Assembly (NCBI GenBank): GCA_963724695.1
Contig: CAVRVW010000003.1
Span: 124,001-188,000, forward strand
Reading direction: 5' to 3'
DNA length: 64,000 nt
From: CAVQFD01 sp963724695
GTDB lineage: Bacteria > Acidobacteriota > Vicinamibacteria > Vicinamibacterales > CAVVIG01
In this document: positions 44,303-54,954 of the stretch, in pieces
Position numbering within the stretch: position 1 is the first letter of the stretch
Layout of the letters: the number at the start of each line of letters is the position of its first letter
Program-made: the position numbers and the translations under genes
The notes under the pieces: model-generated
What the model saw: the letters and a program-made list of their open reading frames with translations, nothing else
What the model was told of the DNA's origin: nothing
The model's database searches: none

Positions 44303-47300
44303 ATGCCCGAGACGCCTTGTCCCTTCTGCCGCCCAGACCCGAGTCGAGTGTTCTTCGAATCGAGATCTTGTGTTCGGCGTCTGGGACGCATTCGCCGGTC
44401 TCTGACGGGCACGCGCTGGTCGTCACCCGACGTCACGTCGCGAGGTGGTTCGACGCGACGCCTGACGAGCGCGCGGCCCTGACCGACGCCATCGACAGTG
44501 GCGCGCGAAGCCATCCTCCGAACGCACGCACCAGACGGCTTCAACATCGGCATCAACGTCGGCGCGGCCGCCGGCCAGACCGTTCCGCATCTCCACGTCC
44601 ACGTCATCCCCCGCTACGCCGGCGACGTCGCCGATCCGCGCGGCGGCGTCCGCCACGTCATCCCGGCGCGCGGCAACTATCTGATTGCCGGGGAGGCGGC
44701 GAATGCGCTCTGCGCGGCGTCTCGTCACCGGCGGTGACGACCCTCTTCTGCCCTCACATCGTTGCTCACCTCGCCACCGCCGACCGCGCCGACATCGTCG
44801 TCAGCTTCGCGCTGGAGAGCGGCGTCGACCGCGTCTTCGAGCACCTTCCGCGATCTGCTGGCCCGAGGAGGACGGCTCCGAATCCTGACCGGCGACTACC
44901 TGGGCATCACCGAACCGAACGCCCTGATGCGGCTGCTGGACCTCGAAGGCAACGTCGAGCGGCGCGTGTTCGAGACGGGCGCCACTCAGGGGACGGCCCC
45001 GGCTCCCCCGGTCCGCTCCTTCCATCCGAAGGCATACATCTTCAGGCGAGGGACACGGGCACGGCCTTCGTCGGCAGCTCGAACCTCAGCGCATCCGCGC
45101 TCACGACGGCGGTCGAGTGGAACTACCGCGTCGTGTCCTCGGCCGACGGCTCGGATTTCCAGGAGACGATCGCCGCGTTCGAGGAACTGTTCGGCCTCCC
45201 GAACGCCAGGCACTGACGCCCGTGGATTGAGCGCTATCGAGCCCGCCGCACCATCCAGCGCCCCATCGTCGAAGCCGCGGACGTCGAGTGGGAAGCTCCG
45301 CAGGCGCCCGTCGAGCCGAACGAGGTGCAGCAAGCGGCCCTGCGACGCGCTGGAGGACACTCGGGCCGCCGGCAACCAGGCGGGCCTGGTCGTCCTCGCG
45401 ACAGGACTCGGCAAGACCTGGCTCTCGGCGTTCGACACGAATCGGCCGGAGTTCCGCCGCGTGCTGTTCGTCGCGCACCGGGAAGAGATTCTCAACCAGG
45501 CGCTCGACACCTTCCGCCACATCCGCCCGGGCGCCATCCTCGGGCACTACACGGGCGACATGAAGGATGCCGGACGCCGATGTCGTATTTGCCTCGATCC
45601 AGACGCTCAGCCGGCGCGAGCATCTGGAGCGCTTCGCGCCGGACTCCTTCGACTACGTCGTCGTCGACGAGTTCCACCACGCCGCCGCGGCGTCCTACCG
45701 CAAGCTGATCGCGCTACTTCCATCCGAAGTTCCTGCTCGGGCTGACGGCGACGCCCGAACGGAGCGACGGCGGCGACCTGCTCGCGCTGTGCCAGCAGAA
45801 TCTCGTGTATCGCTGCGATCTCGTCGACGGCGTTCGCAGGGACCTGCTCTCGCCGTTCCACTACTTCGGCGTGCCGGACGATGTGGATTACACCAATATT
45901 CCGTGGCGGAGCACACGATTCGACGAGGAGGCCCTGACGACGGCGGTGGCGACCCAGCGCCGAGCGGAGAACGCGCTCGAGCAGTTCCGAAAGCAGGTCC
46001 GCCACGCGAGCGCTTGGATTCTGCGTGTCACAGCGCCACGCTGACTTCATGGCGGACTTCTTCACGGCGCAGCGGCCTCCGCGCGGTGGCCGTCCACTCC
46101 GGCTCCACGTCCGCGCCGCGGGCCTCGTCGCTCGAGCAGCTCGACCGCCGGCGAACTGGACATCGTCTTTGCCGTGGACATGTTCAACGAAGGCGTCGAT
46201 CTGCCGACGCTCGACACCGTCATGATGCTGCGGCCCACGGAGTCGAAGATCCTCTGGCTTCAGCAGTTCGGCCGCGGCCTTCGGAGGGCGCCAGGCAAGG
46301 AGCGGCTGACCGTCATCGACTACATCGGCAACCACCGCGTGTTCCTGCTCAAGCCGCAGACGCTGTTCGGCTTGCCGTCAGGCGACCGCGAAATCTTCAA
46401 CCTGCTGGAGCGCCTGCAGAACCGGACGCAGGAGCTGCCGCCTGGCTGCGAGGTGACGTACGAGCTCGAGAGCCGTCGACATCCTCAAGTCGCTTCTGCG
46501 CCGAAGCGCGACGCAGGCCGACGCGCTCCAACGGTACTACGAGGACTTTCAACGAGGTGCACGGCGTCCGGCCGACGGCGGTCGAGGTCTATCAGGACGG
46601 CTACAACCCGCGATCCGTCCGCGAGCGCTCCGGCTCGTGGGCACAGTTCGTCGCATCGATGGGAGACTTGACGCAGAGCACAGCGCAGCGCTCGAACTGC
46701 ACCACGGGTTCATCACCTCGCTCGACACCACCGAGATGGTCAAGAGCTACAAGATGCTCGTTCTTCTGGCGATGATCAATGCCGAGCGATTCCCAGGCTC
46801 ACATCGGGATCGACGAGCTCGCCCGGCAAGTCGAGCGACTGGCGACTCGAACCACGAAGGCCGGAGACGATCTTGGCCCGGCCCTCACGACGACCGCGCG
46901 CTCATCCGACTGCTCGAGCAGAACCCAGTCGCTGCATGGGCCGGCGGAAGAGGAACGGGCGGCGTCTCGTACTTCGCCTACGAGGACGGCACGTTCCGGA
47001 CGACGATTCACGGTGCGAGCCGGGAGCGCGGTCGCCCTTCAGGAACTCGTTCGCGAGCTCGCAGAGTGGCGCCTCGCCGAGTATCTCGATCGGGTTCAGA
47101 CGAGACAAGGCGGCGTTCACGACACTCAAGGTGAGCCATTCGAACGGCAACCCGATCTTGTTCCTGCCCGCCGGTCCCGAGCGTAGCGATCTCCCCAACG
47201 GGTGGACGCGAGTGCAGATCGACGGTGAGGGCTACGAGGCCAACTTCGTCAAGGTCGCGGTCAACGTCGTCCGCAAGTCTGGAGATGACGCCAATCAGCT

Positions 47301-47875
47301 GCCCAGAATCCTCCGCGGCTGGTTTGGGGCGGACGCAGGAGCTCCCGGGACTCGGCACTCGGTTTCACTGCAATTGCAGGGATCCGCCTGGCACCTGCGC
47401 CCGCTCGGGCGGCGCCGCGGCGAATTGAAGCTCTGGCAGAGCTACTCGCGAGAAGAGATTCCTCCACTCTTCGGCCTCGAGTTCTCGACGGCGATCTGGA
47501 ACGTCGGCTTCGTCAAGAGGCCCGGCCACATCTTCCTGCTCGTGACGCTCGACAAGTCCGGCCATGCCGAGGACTTCCAGTATCAGGACCACTTCATCGA
47601 TCGCGACCGAGTTCGAGTGGCAGAGCCAGAACAGGACGGCTGCGATGAGCGCGGACGGCCAGGACATCCAGAATCACGCTGCAGCGGGACATTGCCGTCC
47701 ACCTGTTCGTGCGGTCTCAGAAGAAGCGTGCCGGCGGCGGCGCCGCGCCGTTTATCTATTGCGGGGACGTCGTCTTCCAGTCGTGGCAAGGGCGAGAAGC
47801 CGATTACCGTCACGGTGGAAGCTCTCCGTTCCTGTTCCGGACCATGTCTGGAACGCGGTCAAGACAGGTGTGTGA
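44303..47875 (+). pseudogene. HIT - phospholipase D - SF2 helicase - DUF3427 fusion protein, about 20 frame breaks
   Basis: Very large protein, about 1180 aa after correction, from ATG 44303 to TGA 47875. Domains in order: HIT (CPFCRPDPSRVFFES, HALVVTRRHVARWFDAT, catalytic HLHVHVIPR, GGVRHVIPARGNYL); a linker with RLVTGGDDPLLP; PLD nuclease-like (ADIVVSFALESGVDRVFEHL, RGGRLRILTGDYLGITEPNA, FHPKAYIF, GSSNLSASALTTAVEWNYR, one HKD half); SF2 helicase (Walker A ATGLGKTWLSA, motif II VVDEFHHAAA, GLTATPERSDGGDL, motif VI QQFGRGLRRAPGKERL); DUF3427 (YYEDF, SYKMLVLLAMINAERFPG, FEWQSQNRT, VHLFVRSQKK, ITVTWKLSVPVPDHVW). Nearly all breaks are +1 insertions, with intact family sequence between them. Such proteins are associated with anti-phage or DNA-processing loci; no activity is proven. 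The 3' end lies 85 bp from the 3' end of tRNA-Pro. Confidence 0.8.
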
Positions 47876-47959
47876 CGGCATGAGACGGCTTCCTGGACGG
47901 AGAGACCGTCGCTCTTAGAATTTTGCGACTTGATCCGGCCAGAATGGACCCTCGAAAAG

Positions 47960-48036
47960 TGGTCGGGGCGACTGGATTCGAACCAGCGACCCCCTGCGCC
48001 CAAGGCAGGTGCGCTACCAGGCTGCGCTACGCCCCG
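47960..48036 (-). tRNA. tRNA-Pro (anticodon TGG)
   Basis: Cloverleaf of 74 nt plus an encoded CCA. Acceptor CGGGGCG (48036-48030) pairs with CGCCCCG (47970-47964). D arm GCGC/GCGC around AGCCTGGTA, anticodon stem CCTGC/GCAGG with loop CTTGGGC (anticodon TGG), T arm with GGTTCGAATCC. Discriminator A at 47963, then CCA at 47962-47960. It is read leftward; its 3' end faces the helicase gene. Confidence 0.97.
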
Positions 48037-48426
48037 ACAGCCAGGCAATCACGGCAGGTGAGTGCTCGCTGAAGAACCGACCTCTCCAAGGATAGGCCAC
48101 CCACTCGCGCATTGGCAATTAGCGCGCTGCTGGCCCATGGAGCCGCTGTCGTCTCCAGCGCGGCATACGTGCCGCACAGTCGAAGCCGCGCCTGCGGCTC
48201 ATCGCCGAGCCGAGGCCGACGAATCGCCGAGGCGAGTGGCATCGGCGCCCAGTTCGCGGCTGCGGCGGAGGGGCCCCGTCATCGCGGCCAACGTGAACAG
48301 ATGGCCTGTCAGGCAAGCGAGGACGCCGTGTCGGACTATCAGACTGTCGTCTGACACGCTGTTTGGAGACCGAACCCTGGCGGGATAGCATAGGCCCGAG
48401 CCAGCGACGTTGACCGAGGAGGCCCC
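48037..48426. other. Intergenic region upstream of tRNA-Pro
   Basis: About 390 bp without a supported gene. All frames are short and lack family features. The part next to 48037 should contain the tRNA promoter (leftward), but no clear boxes were seen. At 48409-48420 GACCGAGGAGGC supplies the ribosome-binding site for the next gene. Confidence 0.5.
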
Positions 48427-49012
48427 GTGCGCACTGCGACGATCCTGACGACCGTTCTGCTTCTTGGCGCCCCCACCTGGGCGGACGCGCAGGCGAAGCC
48501 CCCGGCGGCGACCGGCGCGCCAGAGGTCTTCAGCGCCACGGCGGAGGTGAAGAACGCCACCGGCGCCATCTCGGGCACGTTCGAAGCCCGCGTCACCCGC
48601 TACACGCCGGACTTCGATCGCACAACCGTGGAGGCCGCGCTCAAGCAGGGCGGCTACCCCCGGTTCCTCACGACGCTTCGGAACGCGCCCCTGGTCGGCC
48701 AGCTCGTGCTCGGCGGCGGCCAGCCGTTCGACATCCGCTACGCCCGCGAGCGAACCAACGCCGGCGCCCGATCGATCGTCCTGGTCACCGACAGGCCGGT
48801 GTACTTCGTCGGCGGCGGCCGGACCGACGCCCCGCCGAAGGCCGGATACGAAGTGGCTGTCATCGAGATTCAGCTGGACGCCGCGGGAAGAGGCAAGGGC
48901 ACGATGGCCGCGGCCGCTCGCGTGCGACCCGATGGCGACGGCGGGGTGCTGCTCGACGACTACGCCGAACTTCCGATCGCGCTCACGAACGTCACGCGCA
49001 AGCCGCGCATAG
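48427..49012 (+). CDS. Secreted protein of unknown function, about 195 aa
   Basis: GTG at 48427 after GAGGAGG; signal peptide TILTTVLLLGAPTWADAQ. No family recognised. Sequence: VFSATAEVKNATGAISGTFE, VTRYTPDFDRTTVEAALKQG, LRNAPLVGQLVLGGGQPFDI, RSIVLVTDRPVYFVGGG, YEVAVIEIQLDAAGRGKGTM, YAELPIALTNVTRKPR. It looks like a single compact beta-rich domain. One extra base near 49009 (CCGCGCATAG) removes the expected TAG at 49010-49012 and lets the frame run another 110 codons through intergenic repeat; I end the gene at 49012. Probably periplasmic. Confidence 0.65.
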
Positions 49013-49159
49013 ACGCTAGCACTCGGCAGGACGGAAGCGCCTGCGGCCATCCCGAGCCGAGGAAGTGCAGATCCGAGGCGAGGATCAACGTCAGTTCGCG
49101 ACGGGGGTGGGGCCCCGCCGCAAAGTCAGAAGAGCTGGCACGTAACGTTCCCAGAGAAA

Positions 49160-49185
49160 GGCGGGTCCAAAAGGACCCGCCCTAC
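49160..49185. repeat. REP-like palindrome GGCGGGTCCAAAAGGACCCGCC
   Basis: GGCGGGTCC, loop AAAA, GGACCCGCC, then CTAC. Same family as the two copies at 56939-57008. It lies after the DUF4175 gene (leftward) and the 48427-49012 gene (rightward), between convergent ends, and may act as terminator for both. Confidence 0.85.
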
Positions 49186-49207
49186 AAGTTAGCATCAGCG
49201 ATTTCGT

Positions 49208-52200
49208 TTAGCGCGCCTGAGCCGAAGGCCTACGCGCGAGCGATCGATAGTATTCCTCGATCTGCGTCCGGAACCCGGTCGGCACTTCGTCCGAGCCTGA
49301 AAGCGACAGCGGCTCGTCGGAACCATCCGCCTTCTTCCGCAGGTTGAACTCGAAGTTCTTCAGCTTCTCGAGCGCGTTGGCCTGCAGCGCCGCCAGGTTG
49401 CGCGGGTCGGCGAACATCTGCTCGTTCTCCAGGCTCCGCAGGTCGCGCATGGCCTGATCGAACTCGCGCGGGTCGACACCGGCCCGGGTCAGCTGCTCGC
49501 GGAGCGCCTGCGCGTCGGCCTGCCACTCGCGGAGCTCCCGGCGGTACTGACGGATGTCGTCCGACGTCCAGACGCCGCCATTGGTGTTGATGCCGTCGTA
49601 CGGCCCACGCGCGCCGCCGCGGTCGAGGCCGCCGTTGGCGCCGCCAGCGTTGGCGTTCGCCTGGCCATCCTGGCCGCCCTGACCCTGCTGACCAGCCTGA
49701 CCCTGCTGGCCTTGCTGACCCTGCTGTCCTTGCTGACCTTGTTGGCCCTGCTGCCCTTGCTGGCCCTGCTGTCCCTGTTGGCCCTGCTGACCCTGTTGCC
49801 CTTGCTGGCCCTGCTGACCGCGCTGCGCCGCACGGTCGCGCATCCGCTGGTCGAGCGACTCCATGCCGCGCACGAGCTCGCGCGTGTCGTCCACGGCGCG
49901 CCCGAGCGCATCTTCCTTCGTCTTGTTGCCGAACGCCGACTGCGCCTCGCCGATCTTCTTGGCAAGCTGCTCCAGGTTGGACGTGATGGTCGACTCCATC
50001 GACCGCGCGTATTCCGTGGCCTGACCCTGCAGCGTCGCCCGCGAGTAGCGAATCATCTCGCGGATGCGCTTGTCGGTGATGCTGCCGGCCGCCTCGTCCA
50101 GCTTCCGCGCGGCGTCCTTGTCCGATCCGCGCGCCTCGTTGGCAATCTTCTCGAGCTGCGCCTGCAGGTCCGCGACCTTCTGATCCATCGCCTCTTTGCG
50201 CTGGCCCAGCGCCTGCGCCTTGGGCTGACGGGTGGCCGGAGGCTGACCCTCGAGGCCCTGTACCTCGGACGCCATTTCCTTCTGCTCGCGCGCGAGCTCC
50301 TCGGCGGTCCGCTGCGCCTGCAGGGCGTCGCGCTGGGCGCGGCCGTCCTGGTTCCGATCGAGCCGGCGCTGCGCCTCGCGCAGCCGCTCGAGCGCCGCTG
50401 CCGCCTGCGCGCCGCCATCCTTGGATCCGTTGGCCGCCGCCTCGCGCATCGCCTTGGCCGCATCCTGCAGCTGCCGCGCCGCGTCCGCCAGCTCCTGCCG
50501 CTGCTGATCGCGGGTCAGCTGCTGCAGCCGCCGCGCAGCCTCCTCGACCTCCTGCGCCAGCTGCCGCTGGGCGTCGCCACCGCCGCCGCCCTGCTGGCCT
50601 GCGGCCGCCGCGCGACGCTGACGTTCAGCTTCCTGCTGCTGCCGCCGCGCCAGCTCCTTGAGCTTTTCCATCAGCTCGTCGACCTGGCGGTCGCCGCTCT
50701 GCTGCTCGGCGCGCTGCTGCATCTCGTACTGGTTCGCCAGCTTGTCCATCTCGAGCTCGAAGAGATCCGCGAGATCGTTGGACATCTGGTTGCTGCCGCC
50801 CCCGCCCCCGCCGCCGCCGCGGCTCTGGGACACCTGCATCTCGTACTGCTGCTCGGCGTCCTGCAGGAGCTTGAGCGCGCGCTGCTCGGGCGACAACGCT
50901 TCCTTGGCCTTCTGGCCCTTGAGGTCGACCTCCGCCGTCTTCATCTCGACGGCCGCCTTCGGCAGCGCCTCGGCGATGGTCTTGAACGCCGGATCGACGA
51001 CGTCGAGCCGGCTGTTCATCTTCTCGCTCAGCTCCTCGACCTGCTCGCGGAGCTTGGCCTGGGCGAGCGTGAGGAACACGGTCGTTCTCGCGGAACTTGT
51101 CCGCCGCCATCTTCGGTTTGTCGCGGACCAGGTTGAACGTCGCCGCGACGATCTGCCGCTGCTGCTGCGAGAGCTGACCCACTTCGTTGCCGCCGCCCCC
51201 GCCCCCGCCGCCGCCCGCCATCGACTGCGCAGGCCGGAAGTCGGTCCGGAACGGCCGGATCTGCACGAAGTAGATGTCGCTGGTCGTCGTCTTCGCGCCC
51301 TGCACGCCGTCGTTGTCGCTGGCCTTGGCGTAGTACGACACGAAGTCGCCCGGCTTGAGCCCAAGCTCCTCGAGGTAGATCGTGTGGCTGGCCGTGACCT
51401 CCTGCATCGTGCGCGCGCCGCCAAACAGGTTGATCGTCTTCTCCGCCCCGCCGTTGACCGAGTAGAAGAGCTGCACCTGCTTGACGCCGAAGTCATCGTC
51501 CGCCTTGACCTCGGCAAACACTTCTTCGACAGGCGTCGACTGCGTGTCGCGTCCCGGCTTGGAGAAGTTGACCGTCGGCGCCTGGTCAGCGAGGACATCG
51601 ATCGTGTACTGCGGCGACGCGGTGACGTTCTCGCCCTGCGGACCATCGAGCTCGATCCGGTAGAACCCCTGCTTGGTCACGGTGAAGTTGCCGGCGAGCG
51701 TGCCGTCCGGCGCCACGGTGAGCGGCGCGGACTCGGTCTCGTTCAGCTTGACGCGTCCACCCGCCGTCTTCATGGTCGGCGAGATCTTCAGCCGGACCTC
51801 GGTGCCCTGCATGGTCGCGATGTCGCCGCCCGGATCCACCGTGCGCGGCTGCATGTTGGTGTAGGCAGGGAAGTGGTACTCCAGCACGAGGTTCTCGACC
51901 GTCGGCAGATCCAGGACGGTCATCGAGAACACAGGCGACCGGACGCCGTTCGCCTCGACGTAGTACTCGGTCTGCTTCTCGACGTGGAAGAGCAGGCCCT
52001 CGAACCCGTCGCCTTCCTTGGCCGGGATGAGCGGCACGCGCTCGAACGCCGCGCCCGAATCGGTGCGGATCATCAGCGACGCCTCGACGGCCGTGAAGCC
52101 GTTCAGCGTGGCCTTGACGGTCTGGTCCGTGCCGCGCGGGATCTTCGCGTTCCCGGGCGTCACATCGATCTTGTAGGGGCTCGCCGCTTCCGCGCTGCGC

Positions 52201-52775
52201 GAGACGATGAGGAGCGCCGACAGGCCGTGGCGCAGGAACGCCGGCCCGAACGCCACGAGGAGCGCCGCCGCGCCGGCAACCCCCACGAGCATGCCCAGCT
52301 GACGCCGCAGGCTCTGCCGCTCCACGGCCATCCCATCGTCCAGGGCGTGGCACTGCTCGATGGCCTTTTCGACCAGCCGCTCGACCAGCTTGGGCGACGG
52401 CCCAAGGTCGCCCTTGTCGCCGATCGCCGAGGTCTCGACCGCGCTCATGAGCGCGGCCTGCAGCGTCGGGTCCTTCTCCTCCAGGTACATCGCGACCTGG
52501 CTGTCCGAGACGCGCCGCATCAGCGGACGCACGAGCCCGAGGTACAGGAGGCCGCCGAAGATGATGAATGCCGCGACGCGGAACGAATTGATGGCGGCGG
52601 GGCTGAACCGGAGCGCCTCGAGGCTCGATGCGGACAGGAAGAGCGCCAGCAGGGTGCCGGCAACCACGATGACCGCTCCGCGGAGGGCCAGCTTCATCCG
52701 CCACCGGTTCCGGACGCGGCGGATGACATCCACCAGCTCCTGGCGACGATCGAACCCTTGCGTCCCGTCCAGCAT
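49208..52775 (-). CDS. DUF4175-type membrane protein with long Gln/Gly-rich coiled region (one frameshift)
   Basis: Large protein of about 1188 aa. ATG at 52775 (MLDGTQGFDRRQELVDVIRR). Two N-terminal membrane helices (LALRGAVIVVAGTLLALFLS; AAFIIFGGLLYLGLVRPLM) and a third near residue 165 (GMLVGVAGAAALLVAFGPAF), then periplasmic beta domains (ALVLEYHFPAYTNM, VKADDDFGVKQVQLFYSVNG, PGDFVSYYAKASDNDGVQ). After a frame break near 51082 comes a very long coiled coil rich in Gln and Ala (QELADAARQLQDAAKAMREA), a QGQ repeat and a helical end (QIEEYYRSLARR). Last gene of the MoxR/BatA operon. Function unknown. Confidence 0.85.
49672..49830 (-). repeat. 9-bp coding repeat (Gly-Gln-Gln) in the DUF4175 gene
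   Basis: Tandem 9-bp units, on the plus strand CTGCTGGCC / TTGCTGACC variants, encode about 15 Gln-Gln-Gly triplets, flanked by NANAGGANGG and AAQRGQQ. Codon variation between units shows it is not a very recent expansion. Length variation between strains would be expected. Confidence 0.85.
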
Positions 52776-52816
52776 GTCGGCGGTCCCCCTACCCGTGAGA
52801 ATACACCCGTACGAGG

Positions 52817-54862
52817 CTACAGAAAGCGTTCGTTCCGCGACAGCTGGTTGGCGATAGCGGTCTCTGCCGCGAGCAGAATCAGGCCGGCAACCAGCAGATA
52901 CCACCACAGGCCCTGCTGGCGTTCGGACTCCGCGATGGTCAATTCGGTCGGGCCGTCCAGCCCGGTCGCGGCGGGACCCGCCCGGCCGGAGACCGACGCT
53001 ACGAGCTCCGCCGGATCGAGGGGCGCCAAATCCGACTCGCCCGGATCCAGATTCACGGCAATCCGGGTCGTCTGGGACGAGTCGTTGGCCGCCCGCACCT
53101 GATACATGCCATGTTCGGCCAGCTCGATGATGCCGGCCTCGGTCGCCGGCACCTTGATCTGTGCATCGGACGGCGTCATCACCACCCGCTCGGCGCGTCC
53201 GCGGAGGGCGTCCGAGAGGTCGACGACCTGGCCAACGGTGCGCCAGGGCGCGGGCGGCTCGTAGCGCGCCAGGTACCGGACGAGCTGGTGGACCAGCGGC
53301 AGGTACACCGGCTTGAGCGCCACGTTATTCCAGGTGTCGTCAAGCGTGGATGCCACCGCAATCACGCGCCCGGCGCCGATCCGCCGCTCCACGATGGCCA
53401 CCGCCCCATCGTCGAACCGCGCGAGCACGCGGTCGGCCGGCGCGGGCGTGATCGCCTTGTAACGGAAGATGTTCGCCGCGGTGAAGTCGCCGCTGCGCGG
53501 CGCCTTGAAGACCTCCAGCGCCGGATGGCTGTGGTCGATGAAGCCGATGGCGCCCCCGCGACCGGTGCCGCGGTCGATCGTCTGGCCGACCTTGCCCGGC
53601 AGGAGCGTGGCATCGTTGGCCGGCCACGCGCTGCGGTCGCCGAAGACCACCATGAGGCCGCCGCCGCCCTTGACGAAGCCCTCCAGCGTCTGGGCCGACA
53701 GCCCCGGCGGCAGCATCGTGTTGTAGAGGACGACGACGTTCTTCTTCGCCAGCGCGTCGCCGGACACGCGCGCGACCTGCATGGTTTCCGACTGGAACGA
53801 GGGCGATGTCCCGATCTCGAGGGCCTTGGTCAGGAAGAAGCTGGCCGTGCCGCGCTCGCTGCCGTCAACGACGAGCACGGAGACGGGCGCGCTGGGCTCC
53901 AGGACGAAGCTGAACGTGTTGTCCGCCGGCATTGGATCGGTGCCGGCCTTGATGGCGCCGCTCACCCCGGGAGCGGCGAGCGTGAACGGCGCGAAGGTGA
54001 CCGAGGCGGACGCGTTGGCGGCCACCGACACCGTCTTGGTCTCCATCTGGCGCCCGTCGATCTCGAGCGAGACGGCCACGTTCTGCACCGGGTCCAGCCC
54101 CTTGTTGGCCACGCCCGCGGTGATCGTGACGCGCTCTTGTCCGGAGAACGGCGCGCGCGCAAACGCCACGGACGGCACCGCGAGGTTCGAGTCCTTCTCG
54201 CCGCGAATCGGCACGGTCGTGACGGTGACGCCCTCGCCGAACTTCACATCCTCCGCGCCCGTCCACCCGGATTTCTGGAAGTCGGAGATGATGATGGCTT
54301 CGCGGCGGGGGAGCGTGGACCGCGTCATCGCGCCCTCCGCCAGCTTGAGCGCCGACCCGTAGCGCGTCGCGCCCGAGGTGGTGGTGGCGGCGTCGATCGC
54401 GGCGTCCAGCCGGCTCTTGTCCGTCGTCGATCGCACGTGCTCTTCCGCGTTCCTGCCGAACAGGACCAGCGTCCCGCGGTCGCCCGCGCCGAGCGACGCC
54501 ACGGCATCGTGCGCTGCCGCGCGCGCGCGGTCCCAGTGGTCCCCGTAGGCCATGCTGGCCGACTGGTCCAGCAGGATCACGACTTCGCGGTTGCCCCCGG
54601 CGGCCGCGACGGCCGCCGCGCCGGACGAGAAGAACGGCCGCGCAAACGCCGCCACGATCAGCGCGATGGCCAGCGCCCGGAGGGCCAGCAGGAACCAGTG
54701 CCGAATCCTCCGCCGCTGCACGGACTGATACGGAATCTTCCGCAGGAACATCAACGAGGGGAAGATGACCACGTTGTTCCGCTCGCGCTGGATCAGGTGC
54801 ACGAGCACTGGAACGACGATGGCCGCAAGGCCTATTAAGAAAAGCGGACTTAGGAAAGACAC
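52817..54862 (-). CDS. BatA/VWA-domain membrane protein (aerotolerance family)
   Basis: Protein of 681 aa, ATG at 54862. The N-terminal BatA region has a membrane helix (FLSPLFLIGLAAIVVPVLVH), VIFPSLMFLRKIPYQSVQRR and a second helix (LLALRALAIALIVAAFARPF). A VWA domain follows, with the metal site EVVILLDQSASMAYGDHWDR (DxSxS). Then come Ig-like parts (NVAVSLEIDGRQMETKTVSV), a GATase1-like segment (FVKGGGGLMVVFGDRSAWPA), and a C-terminal helix (GLWWYLLVAGLILLAAETAI). Encoded directly before DUF4175 and after DUF58, as in Bat operons. Probably a scaffold in an envelope-stress or chaperone complex driven by MoxR. Confidence 0.9.
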   Translation of the reverse strand: MSFLSPLFLIGLAAIVVPVLVHLIQRERNNVVIFPSLMFLRKIPYQSVQRRRIRHWFLLALRALAIALIVAAFARPFFSSGAAAVAAAGGNREVVILLDQSASMAYGDHWDRARAAAHDAVASLGAGDRGTLVLFGRNAEEHVRSTTDKSRLDAAIDAATTTSGATRYGSALKLAEGAMTRSTLPRREAIIISDFQKSGWTGAEDVKFGEGVTVTTVPIRGEKDSNLAVPSVAFARAPFSGQERVTITAGVANKGLDPVQNVAVSLEIDGRQMETKTVSVAANASASVTFAPFTLAAPGVSGAIKAGTDPMPADNTFSFVLEPSAPVSVLVVDGSERGTASFFLTKALEIGTSPSFQSETMQVARVSGDALAKKNVVVLYNTMLPPGLSAQTLEGFVKGGGGLMVVFGDRSAWPANDATLLPGKVGQTIDRGTGRGGAIGFIDHSHPALEVFKAPRSGDFTAANIFRYKAITPAPADRVLARFDDGAVAIVERRIGAGRVIAVASTLDDTWNNVALKPVYLPLVHQLVRYLARYEPPAPWRTVGQVVDLSDALRGRAERVVMTPSDAQIKVPATEAGIIELAEHGMYQVRAANDSSQTTRIAVNLDPGESDLAPLDPAELVASVSGRAGPAATGLDGPTELTIAESERQQGLWWYLLVAGLILLAAETAIANQLSRNERFL

Positions 54863-54867
54863 AGGAA

Positions 54868-54954
54868 ATTTACAATTTACAATTCAAAATTTACAATTCG
54901 TTCCCGATCCCCATCCCCGATGCCCGATCCCCGATCCCGATCCCGATCCCCGCT
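54868..54954. repeat. AATTTACAATTTACAATT and CCCGATCCCCGATCC repeats
   Basis: Two repeat words in a row between DUF58 and BatA: TTTACAATTTACAATTC (AT-rich) and CGATCCCCGATCCCGATCC. It interrupts an otherwise tight operon by about 90 bp and may influence downstream expression. Confidence 0.75.

Noticed and set aside
44303..47875. Programmed ribosomal frameshifting in the helicase gene
   Set aside because: There are far too many sites, without a shared slippery sequence or stem-loop; sequencing error explains the pattern better.
53111..54838. 575-codon plus-strand frame opposite the BatA gene
   Set aside because: Mirrors the BatA coding sequence and shows no recognisable domain or signal peptide.
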